Counted from the stretch's first letter, positions 32,846 to 41,629 are shown. The stretch: DNA of 64,000 nucleotides from Schaedlerella arabinosiphila (GCF_003885045.1 NZ_RHJS01000002.1:5201302-5265301); one strand, 5' to 3'. Numbers and translations: made by a program. Notes: generated by a model from the letters alone, not told the origin.

Positions 32846-34018
32846 TCATTTGTAAGAATCTACCGCATCCCTTAACTGCTTCATTGCCTGCTGCAGAATA
32901 CTTCTGGGACAGGCTGCGTTGAGCCGCATATAACCCGTCAGGCTTCTGCCGAAGGTGTATCCTTCATTCAGCCCCAGCCCGGCCTTTTCGATCATAAATT
33001 TTCTCAGTGTCTCGTTGTCCATGCCCAATCCGCGGCAGTCCAGCCACATCAGGTAAGTGGCGTCCGGGACGTTGACTTTGATCTGGGGGATGTGCTCCTC
33101 ACAGAAAGATTTTACATATTCAAAATTGCCGTCCAGGTATTCCAGGAGCTGCTCCAGCCATTCCTCGCCTTCGTTAAACGCGGCTTCCATTGCCACGGAG
33201 CTGAACGCGTTGTTTCTGTGTACGTCCATATTCATCCAGAACCTGTCAAATTTTGCTTTCATTTCCGCATTCGGAAATATGGTAGCGGACGCCTGGAGCC
33301 CGGCCAGGTTAAACGTCTTTGTTCCGGAGATGCAGCTTATGATTTTTCCGGCAATTTCCTGAGATACCGTTGCCGTGGGAATATGCTTTTTCCCGTGGAA
33401 AATCAGGTCGGAGTGGATCTCGTCGGAAACCAGGAGTACATCGTTTGCAATACAGATGTCCGCCATTTTCTGAAGCTCTTCCCGGATCCAGACGATGCCC
33501 AGCGGATTGTGGGGGCTGCAGAGCAGGAAAATCTTCACTTCCCGGGCCTTTTTTTCGAAATCTTCAAAATCAACCGTCCAGCGCCCGTCCTTTTCTACAA
33601 GCTGGTTTTCTACCACTACCCGTTCCCAGGCTTCTGTCACGTCGTAAAATTCAGAGTAGACAGGGGTCTGGATCATCACCTTGTCCCCGGGCTGGCTGAA
33701 AATCTTTACGATGGAGGACAGGGCGGGAACCACTCCCAGAGACCAACTGATCAGGTTTCGGTCGATCTTCCAGCCGTTGCGGCGCTCCTGCCACCCGCAG
33801 ATGGCTTCAAAATAGCTGTCCGGGCGGGAGGTGTAGCCCCAGATCCCTTCCTCCGCCTTTTTCTTTGCGGCGTCAATGATCGGCTGGGCCGTGCGGAAAT
33901 CCATATCCGCAACCCAGAGCGGGATCACGTCGCTGGTTCCAAACTTTTTTATCCTTTCGTCATACTTTGCCGCGCGGTTTGCACTGCGGTCAATTACCTG
34001 GTCAAAATCATATTTCAT
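32846..34018 (-). CDS. malY: MalY/PatB-type PLP-dependent C-S beta-lyase
   Basis: A 390-residue fold-type I PLP enzyme that cleaves cystathionine or cysteine/cystine conjugates to pyruvate, ammonia and a thiol. The protein shows the MalY/PatB start (FDQVIDRSANRAAKYDERIK), PLWVADMDF (~33-41), SPHNPLGIVW (~168) and the PLP-binding Asp in LLVSDEIHSDL. SGTKTFNLAG carries the Schiff-base Lys (~235), and RLNAACPRSIL is near the C-terminus. GAGGAG precedes the ATG. It heads an operon with the symporter and glutaredoxin-like gene and has a perfect -24/-12 promoter 65-80 bp upstream. Confidence 0.92.
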   Translation of the reverse strand: MKYDFDQVIDRSANRAAKYDERIKKFGTSDVIPLWVADMDFRTAQPIIDAAKKKAEEGIWGYTSRPDSYFEAICGWQERRNGWKIDRNLISWSLGVVPALSSIVKIFSQPGDKVMIQTPVYSEFYDVTEAWERVVVENQLVEKDGRWTVDFEDFEKKAREVKIFLLCSPHNPLGIVWIREELQKMADICIANDVLLVSDEIHSDLIFHGKKHIPTATVSQEIAGKIISCISGTKTFNLAGLQASATIFPNAEMKAKFDRFWMNMDVHRNNAFSSVAMEAAFNEGEEWLEQLLEYLDGNFEYVKSFCEEHIPQIKVNVPDATYLMWLDCRGLGMDNETLRKFMIEKAGLGLNEGYTFGRSLTGYMRLNAACPRSILQQAMKQLRDAVDSYK

Positions 34019-34094
34019 GTTTTTAAGCTCCTCTCATTGTATTTATAAACATTTCTGCCGGCCGGCATGTTTTTGTGCTGATACTTTTATAATT

Positions 34095-34111
34095 AGCAAA
34101 AGACGTGCCAA
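34095..34111 (-). promoter_or_regulatory. Sigma-54 promoter of the malY operon
   Basis: On the minus strand TTGGCACGTCTTTTGCT: GG and GC are separated by exactly 10 bp and the match to the YTGGCACGrNNNTTGCW consensus is almost complete. The GC lies about 78 bp before the malY start. An rpoN gene and a sigma-54 activator gene lie within 8 kb. Confidence 0.85.
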
Positions 34112-34321
34112 TCGATGCAGAAACAGGAAAAAAATCGGGAAAATATTTTTTGAAACGGGTTTTCTTCCTTATTTAATATAGAAAAAAATACCTGCAAAAA
34201 AAAGAGAGACAGGATCGGCGGATGCGGTTCGGCACAGTGCTGCAGATGGAGCATTTGAAGTCAGGCGCAAAAAGAGTTGCACATTTTAACCAATTAAAAC
34301 AATTGTTTGACCAAATAAAGG

Positions 34322-34336
34322 TTTCCAACTGTGCGG
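34322..34336 (+). promoter_or_regulatory. Candidate upstream activator site (UAS)
   Basis: TTTCCAACTGTGCGG, identical over 15 bases to 38401-38415. It is 37 bp upstream of the -24 element at 34373 and lies between the two divergent sigma-54 promoters, so it might serve both. The rest of the 34019-34430 gap is AT-rich and non-coding as far as I can see. Confidence 0.65.
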
Positions 34337-34372
34337 CTGCAATGCCGGGAAGGAAGAAGAAGGGAAAAATAT

Positions 34373-34389
34373 CTGGCACATTTTTTGCT
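34373..34389 (+). promoter_or_regulatory. Sigma-54 promoter of the CoA-disulfide reductase gene
   Basis: CTGGCACATTTTTTGCT: GG and GC separated by exactly 10 bp, 42 bp before the start codon. Confidence 0.85.
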
Positions 34390-34430
34390 GTAATATCAGG
34401 TAATGTACGATGAAGAAAGGAGATCATTTC

Positions 34431-36137
34431 ATGAAAAGAAGAATCATTATTGTAGGCGGTGTGGCAGGAGGGGCCTCTGCGGCGGCCCGGATCAGAAGGC
34501 TGGATGCCGATGCCCAGATCGTAATGTTTGAGCGGGGGGAGCATGTGTCCTTTTCCAATTGCTGCCTGCCTTATCATTTAAGCGGGACGGTGGAGAACAG
34601 CGATTCCCTTGTACTGATGACCCCGGAGCGGTTTTGGAAGCAGTATGGGATAGAAGTACGGGTGCAAAGCGAGGTTACCGCTGTTCATCCCGGGAAAAAG
34701 CAGGTGACGGTTCGGAATCTGGAAACAGGGGAGAGCTATACGGAAACCTATGACAAGCTGATCCTGGCGCCGGGCGCGAATCCGATCATGCCCCGGAGTA
34801 TAGCCGGGATCGACAGGGAGCATGTATTTTCCATAAGAAATGTGACCGATATCAAGGCGTTAAAGCATTACATCGACACCAGGAACGTAAAAAAAGCCGC
34901 GGTGATCGGGGGCGGATTTATCGGCGTTGAAACCGCGGAAAACCTGAAGATGGCGGGGCTTACGGTGGCTCTGGTGGAGGGGACGGAGCAGATCATGCTG
35001 CCCTTTGACTACGATATGGTTCAGATCCTTCACAAAGAAATGCTGGATTCCGGTGTGGAAATGCATCTCTCAAGCATGCTGACGGAGATCCGGGAGCACA
35101 GCATCCTGATCCAATGCGGCGATGAGATCAAAGAGATCGAGGCGGACGCGGTGGTCATGGCCATCGGTGTGTCGCCGGAGACCACGCTGGCCCGGGAAGC
35201 AGGGCTTGCTATCGGGGAAACGGGCGGAATCCTGGTGAACAAGAACTTCCAGACCTCAGACCCGGACATTTACGCGGTGGGGGACGCGGCGGAAAGCTTC
35301 AACCGCCTTCTGGGACGGCCCGGACGGCTGGCGCTTGCAGGGCCGGCACAGAGACAGGCTCGGGGCGCGGCAGATCACATTTACGGCAGTTCCGGGGCAA
35401 ACCGGGGATTTATCGGCTCATCCTGTATCCGGATTTTCGGACTGAATGCGGCCTGTACGGGGCTGAACGAAAAAAACGCAGAGAGCGCGGGCATTTCCTG
35501 CGATATCGCCTATGTGCTGGCGGCGGATAAGGTGGGGCTGATGCCGGGCAGCAGCTATATGAATTTTAAACTGGTCTTTGAGGTGCCTACGGGCCGGATT
35601 CTTGGGGCGCAGGCTATAGGAAAGGGAAATACGGACAAGCGGATTGACGTGATCGCTGCCATGATCACCATGGGCGGAACGCTGGCGGATCTGAAAGACC
35701 TGGAGCTGTGCTATTCTCCGGTATTCGGCACGGCCAGGGATGTGGTGAACCAGGCCGCCCTTGTGGGGCAGAACCTGCTGGACTGCCGTTACCGCCAGGT
35801 GCCGGTGAGCGAAGTGCGGGGGCTTGTGGAATCCGGGGCCTTTATCGTGGATGTGCGGGAGGAGCAGGAGTTCCAGGCGGGACATTTGAAAAATGCTCAT
35901 AACATTCCGTTAAGCCAGCTCAGGCAGCGGATGCAGGAGATCCCCAGGGATATCCCGGTCTACGTCCACTGCCGGACGGGACAGCGCAGCTATAACGCGG
36001 TCTGCTGTCTCCAGGGGCATGGCTATCAAAATCTGTGGAATATATCCGGCTCCTTCCTGGGAGTCAGCCTGTATGAATACTTTAACGACCGGACAAAAGG
36101 AAGGGAGCCCGTGGTGACGGAATATAACTTTAAATGA
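34431..36137 (+). CDS. cdr: CoA-disulfide reductase with C-terminal rhodanese domain
   Basis: A 568-residue flavoprotein of the NADH-oxidase/CoA-disulfide reductase type. It has FAD-binding IIIVGGVAGGASAAARIRRL at the start and SFSNCCLPYHLSG (about 43-55) with the redox Cys. NAD(P)-binding AAVIGGGFIGVETAENL (~155) and VGDAAE follow. A rhodanese domain occupies the last ~100 residues with CRTGQRS as its active-site loop. Such fusions handle CoA-disulfides, persulfides or polysulfides, a fitting role beside a cysteine desulfidase. AAAGGAG precedes ATG 34431. It is driven by a sigma-54 promoter shared in style with its neighbours. Confidence 0.9.
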   Translation: MKRRIIIVGGVAGGASAAARIRRLDADAQIVMFERGEHVSFSNCCLPYHLSGTVENSDSLVLMTPERFWKQYGIEVRVQSEVTAVHPGKKQVTVRNLETGESYTETYDKLILAPGANPIMPRSIAGIDREHVFSIRNVTDIKALKHYIDTRNVKKAAVIGGGFIGVETAENLKMAGLTVALVEGTEQIMLPFDYDMVQILHKEMLDSGVEMHLSSMLTEIREHSILIQCGDEIKEIEADAVVMAIGVSPETTLAREAGLAIGETGGILVNKNFQTSDPDIYAVGDAAESFNRLLGRPGRLALAGPAQRQARGAADHIYGSSGANRGFIGSSCIRIFGLNAACTGLNEKNAESAGISCDIAYVLAADKVGLMPGSSYMNFKLVFEVPTGRILGAQAIGKGNTDKRIDVIAAMITMGGTLADLKDLELCYSPVFGTARDVVNQAALVGQNLLDCRYRQVPVSEVRGLVESGAFIVDVREEQEFQAGHLKNAHNIPLSQLRQRMQEIPRDIPVYVHCRTGQRSYNAVCCLQGHGYQNLWNISGSFLGVSLYEYFNDRTKGREPVVTEYNFK

Positions 36138-36208
36138 TCCGCCCGGTGCGGCGGCTTCCGACTGGGCCGGCTGTTCCTGCCCGGTGCGGCGTCTTCCAAT
36201 AGGGACAG

Positions 36209-38332
36209 CTACTTCCAGCCATCCCGACGGCTTTCCCACAGGCCGCGTCCTTCCAGGGTCAGGCGGCTGCCGCCCCGGCCCCGGCTGACCCTGGCAAGGC
36301 CCTGTTCGGACATTTCGGTGAGAATGGCGCGGATCTCCTGCTGGGATGTGGGAATGTGGGATTCCCTGGCTTTTGAGAGCAGTTTTTCCCGCCCCACAAA
36401 GCTGCCTTCCTCCGACGCCGCATACAGTTCGCCCAGGACAAACCAGAATGTATCCGTGCGGGGACGGCCACCGGGGCTGCCATAAGGCCCGGGCTCCTCC
36501 TGTTCATGGCCTGCAGGGGGGCAGGGGGACACTGGGGACAGGGGCGCCATAACCGGGCGGAGCTTTGGCTGCCGGTGGTTCCATACGGTGGGCGGCAGAT
36601 CCTCCATGGTGATCTGCCTGTGTCCGGTATAGATAAAATATTCTACCACATTGCGCAGCTCCCGGATATTTCCGGGCCAGGAATAATTTTTCAGAAAATC
36701 CCGTATGGGTTCTGTCAGCGCAAACTGCCCGCCCAGCTCGTCTTTAAAATGGTCGATCAGCAGAAAAAGGTCATCGTCCCGCCGGCATAGGGGCGGGATC
36801 ATGATGGGCAGCGTGTTCAGGCGGTAATACAGATCCCGGCGGAAGCTTCCCTCATCCACTTTCTGTTCCAGCGATTCGTTGGTGGCGGCCACGATGCGCA
36901 CGTCAATGCTGATGACGCGGCTGCCGCCAACCCGCATCAGTTCCCGCTCCTGCAGCACCCGGAGGAGCTTCACCTGGAGCATGGGGCTCATGCCTTCTAC
37001 CTCGTCCAAAAATAAGGTTCCCTTGTGGGCCGCTTCTAGCAGTCCCGGCCTTCCGCCTTTTCTGGCCCCGGTAAAGGCGCCCTCCTCGTAGCCGAACAGC
37101 TCGCTTTCCAGGAGGTTTTCCGGAAAAGCGGCCACATTGATTGCCACAAAGGGCTCCTTTTTCCGGCGGGAAGCCTGATGCAAGGCGTGTGCAAACAGCT
37201 CCTTTCCGGTTCCGGTCTCACCGATCAGGAGCACAGGGCTCTCGCTTGCGGCCATCCGCTTTAGGATCTCCTTTGCATGGAGGATGGCCCGGGAGGTGCC
37301 GACAATATCGTCAAAATTGTATTTGGCATAGTGGCCTTTATGCTGCAGTTGTTTTCTCAATTCATCCTGCCGCACTTCCATATCGTGATATCGCTGCAGG
37401 ATGGCAAAGGCACCCACACATGCGTCCTGCCGCAGCACCGGGACGATCTCCACGCTGACATTGACGCCGTTGATCTTTTTCATCTGGACTTTCGTCCGGC
37501 TTTTTTCCCGCAGGCATTTGGAAAAATCAAGATACGGAAATACTTTTTCGCACCGTTTTCCCATGATCAGAGGGCCGCTCACCCTTGTGATCTCTTCCGC
37601 ATGGTGGCTGCAGGCAAAGATTTCCCCCCGTTCATTGACGCCGATTACACCCTCCTCCAGAATTTCCATGAGGATATGGAACTGGCTTTCCAGGCGGATG
37701 GATTTGGCAAACATTTGGTCAAAGCTGTAATTATTGGTGGCAATGCTTCGAAAATATTCCTGAAAGGGTTTGGTTTCCAGCAGAAATTCCAGCTCCAGGC
37801 GCAGCGCGATCTCGATCATCATGCCGGAGGTACAAGGGCGCTGCCCCAGGTTGATCCGGGTCTCGATCTCTTCCGGCACATAGCGCATTTCGTCGGGGGT
37901 CACTGCCATATGTACGTCTTCCTCCAGCACCGCGCCCGGATAAAAGGGAATCAGGTGTATATGGTTGATCCCGAACTGGTTTAGCTGGGTGATGGCTTCC
38001 CGGGCCATGGTCTGGGTCATGTTGACGAACAGCACCTTGCTGCCGGCCGGGAGCTCTTTGAGCTTGCGCAGCTCGCTCCACCGAAAGGACACCTCCACGG
38101 CCATGGTCTGGCAGTCCATGGGAACATGGCGGGCCACCTCCTCCGCGGAGCCGTAAGCATCCGTAGACACGACAAACAGGTCGGCCCTGGGGAGAACGCC
38201 CATGGCGGAGCCGTCCTGCACATTGTATACCGAGATTTCCGCATAGTCCCCGAACAGGCTTTTCACTTCCCGGCCGTAAGATTTTCCCGCCCTGGCGTCC
38301 AGGCTGACCACTGAAATACGTTTTTTATTCAT
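36209..38332 (-). CDS. Sigma-54-dependent transcriptional activator with PAS and AAA domains
   Basis: A 707-residue bacterial enhancer-binding protein. About 200 N-terminal residues form a sensor of no family I can name. A PAS-like domain (~215-320; EEGVIGVNERGEIFA) follows. The AAA+ domain (~345-570) is complete: GETGTGKELFAHAL (Walker A), GAFTGA sigma-54 contact loop (EEGAFTGARKGG), GTLFLDEVEGM (Walker B) and NYSWPGNIREL. The C-terminus is not the usual Fis-type HTH but a winged-helix-like stretch (LLSKARESHIPTSQQEIRAI). GGAG precedes ATG 38332. Flanked by two sigma-54 targets, it is the likely activator of this regulon, similar in role to CdsR of C. difficile. Confidence 0.9.
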   Translation of the reverse strand: MNKKRISVVSLDARAGKSYGREVKSLFGDYAEISVYNVQDGSAMGVLPRADLFVVSTDAYGSAEEVARHVPMDCQTMAVEVSFRWSELRKLKELPAGSKVLFVNMTQTMAREAITQLNQFGINHIHLIPFYPGAVLEEDVHMAVTPDEMRYVPEEIETRINLGQRPCTSGMMIEIALRLELEFLLETKPFQEYFRSIATNNYSFDQMFAKSIRLESQFHILMEILEEGVIGVNERGEIFACSHHAEEITRVSGPLIMGKRCEKVFPYLDFSKCLREKSRTKVQMKKINGVNVSVEIVPVLRQDACVGAFAILQRYHDMEVRQDELRKQLQHKGHYAKYNFDDIVGTSRAILHAKEILKRMAASESPVLLIGETGTGKELFAHALHQASRRKKEPFVAINVAAFPENLLESELFGYEEGAFTGARKGGRPGLLEAAHKGTLFLDEVEGMSPMLQVKLLRVLQERELMRVGGSRVISIDVRIVAATNESLEQKVDEGSFRRDLYYRLNTLPIMIPPLCRRDDDLFLLIDHFKDELGGQFALTEPIRDFLKNYSWPGNIRELRNVVEYFIYTGHRQITMEDLPPTVWNHRQPKLRPVMAPLSPVSPCPPAGHEQEEPGPYGSPGGRPRTDTFWFVLGELYAASEEGSFVGREKLLSKARESHIPTSQQEIRAILTEMSEQGLARVSRGRGGSRLTLEGRGLWESRRDGWK

Positions 38333-38400
38333 AACTTTCTCCAATTCAACCATTTATTTCAACCATTTTCCCATAAAATGAAGCGGAAAGCAAGAGGAAA

Positions 38401-38415
38401 TTTCCAACTGTGCGG
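38401..38415 (+). promoter_or_regulatory. Candidate upstream activator site (UAS)
   Basis: TTTCCAACTGTGCGG, identical to 34322-34336. It is 116 bp upstream of the -24 element at 38531; the REP-like repeat at 38456-38520 lies in between and accounts for most of the extra distance. Confidence 0.65.
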
Positions 38416-38455
38416 TTAAACTTATTACCTATGAGCCGCGCAAATCTGTTATAAT

Positions 38456-38520
38456 ATACCTTGTGAAACGGCCGAATGGCCATAACGGGGTGCCCTCGGG
38501 TATACCTTGTGAAACGGCCG
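38456..38520. repeat. REP-like intergenic repeat, one and a half copies
   Basis: ATACCTTGTGAAACGGCCGA...TGGCCATAACGGGGTGCCC followed by a second partial TATACCTTGTGAAACGGCCG. It is the reverse complement of the unit at 12731-12824 and sits between an activator site and a sigma-54 promoter. Confidence 0.75.
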
Positions 38521-38530
38521 GGAAATATTT

Positions 38531-38547
38531 TTGGCACAATATTTGCT
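38531..38547 (+). promoter_or_regulatory. Sigma-54 promoter of the cysteine-desulfidase-family gene
   Basis: TTGGCACAATATTTGCT: GG and GC separated by exactly 10 bp, about 120 bp before the start codon at 38668. Confidence 0.85.
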
Positions 38548-38667
38548 TAATATTATGTATGAAGAGGTAAAGAAACTATGGCTGCCATCGGCCGCAGTCC
38601 GGGCGTATGTTTCGTCAGCAGGATTCGGCGGCAGTTTCAGAGTAAACATAAGAGAGGAGATATACAG

Positions 38668-39954
38668 ATGATCAGCAAAACAGAATTATTAGAGTTACTC
38701 CAGCAGGAAGTGGTGCCGGCCCTGGGCTGTACCGAGCCCGTATGCGTTGCCCTTGCGGCGGCGGACGCTTACCACGCAATCGGCGGGGACATCGTATCGA
38801 TCAAGGTGGAGGTGAACCCGGGCATTTACAAAAACGGCATGAGCGTCGGGATTCCGGGATTTGACCGCGTGGGACTGAAATACGCGGCGGCTCTGGGAGC
38901 CTGTCTGGGAAATCCGGAAAAGAGTCTGCAGCTTTTGGAGGACATCAATGAAGAAACGGCGAAAAAAGCGGTGGAGCTTGCGGAGGCCCATCATGTGATC
39001 GTCATGATCAACCACGACGAGACGCAGCTTTACGCCCATGCGGAGATCATCACTACGGCCGGGATCGGGATCAGCGAGATCAGAAATACCCATGCCAACA
39101 TTATTTTGACCAAGAGGAATCATGAAATCCTTCTGGAAAAGGAATATGCGGTCAGCTCCAACGACGAGATCCACAAAAAGCTGACCGAGATGACCATTGC
39201 GGAGGTTCGGGCGTTGGTGGATGCGTGCAGCGAAGAAGAGCTGGCCTATATGTCGGAGGGAATAGAAATGAACGGGAAGCTGGCGGACTACGGGCTGGAG
39301 CACTCCGTCGGCATCGGCATTGCCTCCGCGCTCAAAAAGCAGCTTGAGACAGATACCATGGGGGACAACCTGTTCAGCCGGACCATGGTGCGGGTGGCGA
39401 GCAGCGCGGAGGGGCGTATGAGCGGCTGCCCCTATGCGGTCATGAGCAGCGCGGGAAGCGGTAACCACGGACTCACCGCCATCCTGCCGGTAGTGGAAAT
39501 GGCCGATTATGTACACGCGTCCAATGAACAGCTTGTAAAGGCGCTTGCATTTTCACATACCCTGAATGTGTATATCAAGGCATTTACCGGAAAGCTTTCC
39601 GCAACGTGCGGCTGCGGGGTATCTGCGGCCACCGCTGCATCCGCGGCCATGGTCTGGCTCCTGGGCGGAAATGACACCCAGATCGGAAACGCAGTGATCA
39701 ATATGAGCGGAAACCTTACGGGAATGGTCTGCGACGGCGGCAAGATCGGATGCGCCCTGAAGCTGGCGACGGCGGCAAATGCGGCCATGATGTGCGCATA
39801 TCTTGCCATATCGGATGTGGTTCTTCAGGGAACGGACGGAATCTGCGGATTTACACCGGAGGAAGCGATACACAATATGGGAAAAGTGAGCAACCCGGGA
39901 ATGCTCCAGACCGACCACACGATTCTGGATATCATGATGGAAAAAGGCAATTGA
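38668..39954 (+). CDS. L-cysteine desulfidase/UPF0597-family protein (CyuA/CdsB-like)
   Basis: A 428-residue protein of the UPF0597/serine-dehydratase-alpha-like family. It has VVPALGCTEPVCVALAAADA at residues 12-31, with the conserved CTEP. VNPGIYKNGMSVGIPG (~48-63), SSAGSGNHGLTAI (~265), TCGCGVSAA (~312) and GMVCDGGKIGCALKL (~350) follow; the Cys residues are typical Fe-S ligands. Members degrade L-cysteine to H2S, ammonia and pyruvate. GAGGAG precedes ATG 38668. It is controlled by a sigma-54 promoter and lies next to the activator, the same logic as cdsR-cdsB in C. difficile. Confidence 0.85.
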   Translation: MISKTELLELLQQEVVPALGCTEPVCVALAAADAYHAIGGDIVSIKVEVNPGIYKNGMSVGIPGFDRVGLKYAAALGACLGNPEKSLQLLEDINEETAKKAVELAEAHHVIVMINHDETQLYAHAEIITTAGIGISEIRNTHANIILTKRNHEILLEKEYAVSSNDEIHKKLTEMTIAEVRALVDACSEEELAYMSEGIEMNGKLADYGLEHSVGIGIASALKKQLETDTMGDNLFSRTMVRVASSAEGRMSGCPYAVMSSAGSGNHGLTAILPVVEMADYVHASNEQLVKALAFSHTLNVYIKAFTGKLSATCGCGVSAATAASAAMVWLLGGNDTQIGNAVINMSGNLTGMVCDGGKIGCALKLATAANAAMMCAYLAISDVVLQGTDGICGFTPEEAIHNMGKVSNPGMLQTDHTILDIMMEKGN

Positions 39955-40035
39955 CAGGGGGAACGGCTTCCGGAAAATCCGGAAAGCCTGACGCTGGCAT
40001 TCTTTCCGCATATGAGGGAGCCGCTGGGTACACAA

Positions 40036-40066
40036 AGAGGGCTGGATGTTACAATCTCAGCCCTCT
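40036..40066. terminator. Hairpin spanning the rpoN stop codon
   Basis: AGAGGGCTG, a 13-nt loop, CAGCCCTCT between convergent genes. There is no strong T-tract on either strand. Confidence 0.35.
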
Positions 40067-41395
40067 CTGTCTGGAATCCGGAATGTTCATCTGGATTCTG
40101 TATTTTGCCACGGCCCTTCTGGAAACGGTGATCCCTTCCTCCGCCAGCTTTTCCGCCAGCTTCTGATCGCTCAGGGGCTTTTTTTCTTCCCCGGCGATAA
40201 GGGCGCGGATTCGTTCCTTGATCTTGCCGGAAGAAACGCCTTCTCTTTCTCCATCCCTGGACAGAGCGGATGTGAACAGGGATTTCAACGGCTCCGTCTT
40301 TTTGTATTGGACATATTTCCCCTTGACGGCCCGGCTGACAGTGGATACGTGGATTCCCAGATCCGCCGCGATATCCTCCATGCCCATCGGTTTCAAAGAA
40401 TCCCGATGCTCAAAATAATCTTCCTGCCGCAGGAGGATGGCTTCCATAATGCGGGTGATGGTTTTTCTACGCTGCTCCACACAACTGACCACAAACCGGG
40501 CTCTCTCCAGCCGTTCCTTGAAGTAGGCGGTGAGCTCGGGGTCTGTCGCGTCCTTCATCATCTGGATATAATAATCGCTGAACCGGTATTCTCCTGTCCA
40601 CTGGTCGTTGATCTCCACGCTCCATTTTCCGCCCGGGCGGGAGACGATGATATCCGGCACCACGTAAGACGATTCCTCTGCCTGGATGTCCATGATCGGC
40701 CGGGGGTTCAGGCTTCCGATCAGATGGATATACTCCTTGACCCGGATCGTGGAAATGCCCAGGCTCCGGGAGATCGTTCCGATCTGTCCGCTTACCAGCT
40801 CGGTCAGGTAATTCCGCAGAAGCACGCATACTGTTTCGTCCGCGAGATCCTTTTCTTCCAGCTGCTTAATCAGGCATTCTTCCAGATTCGGCGCAAAGAT
40901 TCCGGCAGGCTCCAGCTCCCGCAGGACGGCAAGGCACCGGTCCAGTTCTTCCTTCGGATAGCCGGATCCGGCGGAAAGCTCACCGGTGTCATGGGTAAAA
41001 AATCCTTTTTCATCCAGACAGTCCACAAGATAGCTCATGATCTTCATCTGCTGTTTGGTGTAGTCCTTCCAGTTCAATTGCCCCAGAAGAAGCTCCTTTA
41101 ACGGGTCTCCGGATCTGGCGGAAAATTCTTTTTCGAAATGTTCCCGGTCATCAGGATTGCCGGGATGCTGATCCGCATAAGAAGTTCCGGCATCGGAATC
41201 AGAGAACTTTTCGATGCTTGTCATGATATCGTTTTCCTTCTGCTCCGTACGCTCCAGCAGCGGGTTTTCCAGATATTCATTCACCATAAAATCTTCCAGC
41301 TCCTGGTTGGTGAGGGCAAGAATATTCAGGGCCTGCACCTGGCTGGCGGAAAGGGCCTGCTTCTGCTCGGGGGCGATGTGATTGGTTAAATCCAT
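40049..41395 (-). CDS. rpoN: RNA polymerase sigma-54 factor
   Basis: A 448-residue sigma-54. The Gln/Leu-rich activator-interacting region I is at the N-terminus (LSASQVQALNILALTNQELEDF). The core-binding domain follows (AGIFAPNLEECLIKQL), then the promoter-binding HTH (IAADLGIHVSTVSRAVKGKY, ~340) and the C-terminal RpoN box SRRAVAKYR (~429), which contacts the -24 element. It is a little shorter than enterobacterial RpoN but complete. AAAGGAGGA precedes the ATG. Its gene is next to three -24/-12 promoters and an activator gene, so a local regulon is self-sufficient here. Confidence 0.95.
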   Translation of the reverse strand: MDLTNHIAPEQKQALSASQVQALNILALTNQELEDFMVNEYLENPLLERTEQKENDIMTSIEKFSDSDAGTSYADQHPGNPDDREHFEKEFSARSGDPLKELLLGQLNWKDYTKQQMKIMSYLVDCLDEKGFFTHDTGELSAGSGYPKEELDRCLAVLRELEPAGIFAPNLEECLIKQLEEKDLADETVCVLLRNYLTELVSGQIGTISRSLGISTIRVKEYIHLIGSLNPRPIMDIQAEESSYVVPDIIVSRPGGKWSVEINDQWTGEYRFSDYYIQMMKDATDPELTAYFKERLERARFVVSCVEQRRKTITRIMEAILLRQEDYFEHRDSLKPMGMEDIAADLGIHVSTVSRAVKGKYVQYKKTEPLKSLFTSALSRDGEREGVSSGKIKERIRALIAGEEKKPLSDQKLAEKLAEEGITVSRRAVAKYRIQMNIPDSRQRGLRL

Positions 41396-41550
41396 AGGCT
41401 TCCTCCTTTGTTCGTATTTTTTCCGTTCTTTTTCTGAAATGCATCTGAAGTAAGTATACGAAAAAATCCGGTTATTTACAATACAGTAACGAGAAAAGTT
41501 TTTGGGGGGCGCTTTGCGGCGCAGGATGAAAAAAGATGGATTAAGTTAAG

Positions 41551-41597
41551 TTATCATGTGAAAAATTGTGATAGATATTGTTTATAAATCATGATAA
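41551..41597. promoter_or_regulatory. Inverted repeat before the toxin-antitoxin operon
   Basis: TTATCATG (41551-41558) and CATGATAA (41590-41597), perfect 8-bp arms 31 bp apart, just before the antitoxin gene. It could be an autoregulatory site. The remainder of 41396-41629 shows no gene. Confidence 0.35.
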
Positions 41598-41629
41598 AAT
41601 AAATAAAAAAGAATATGGGAGTTGATTTT

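Noticed and set aside
34222..34413. A 63-codon frame in the gap before the CoA-disulfide reductase gene
   Set aside because: It runs through the activator motif and the sigma-54 promoter and has no ribosome site.
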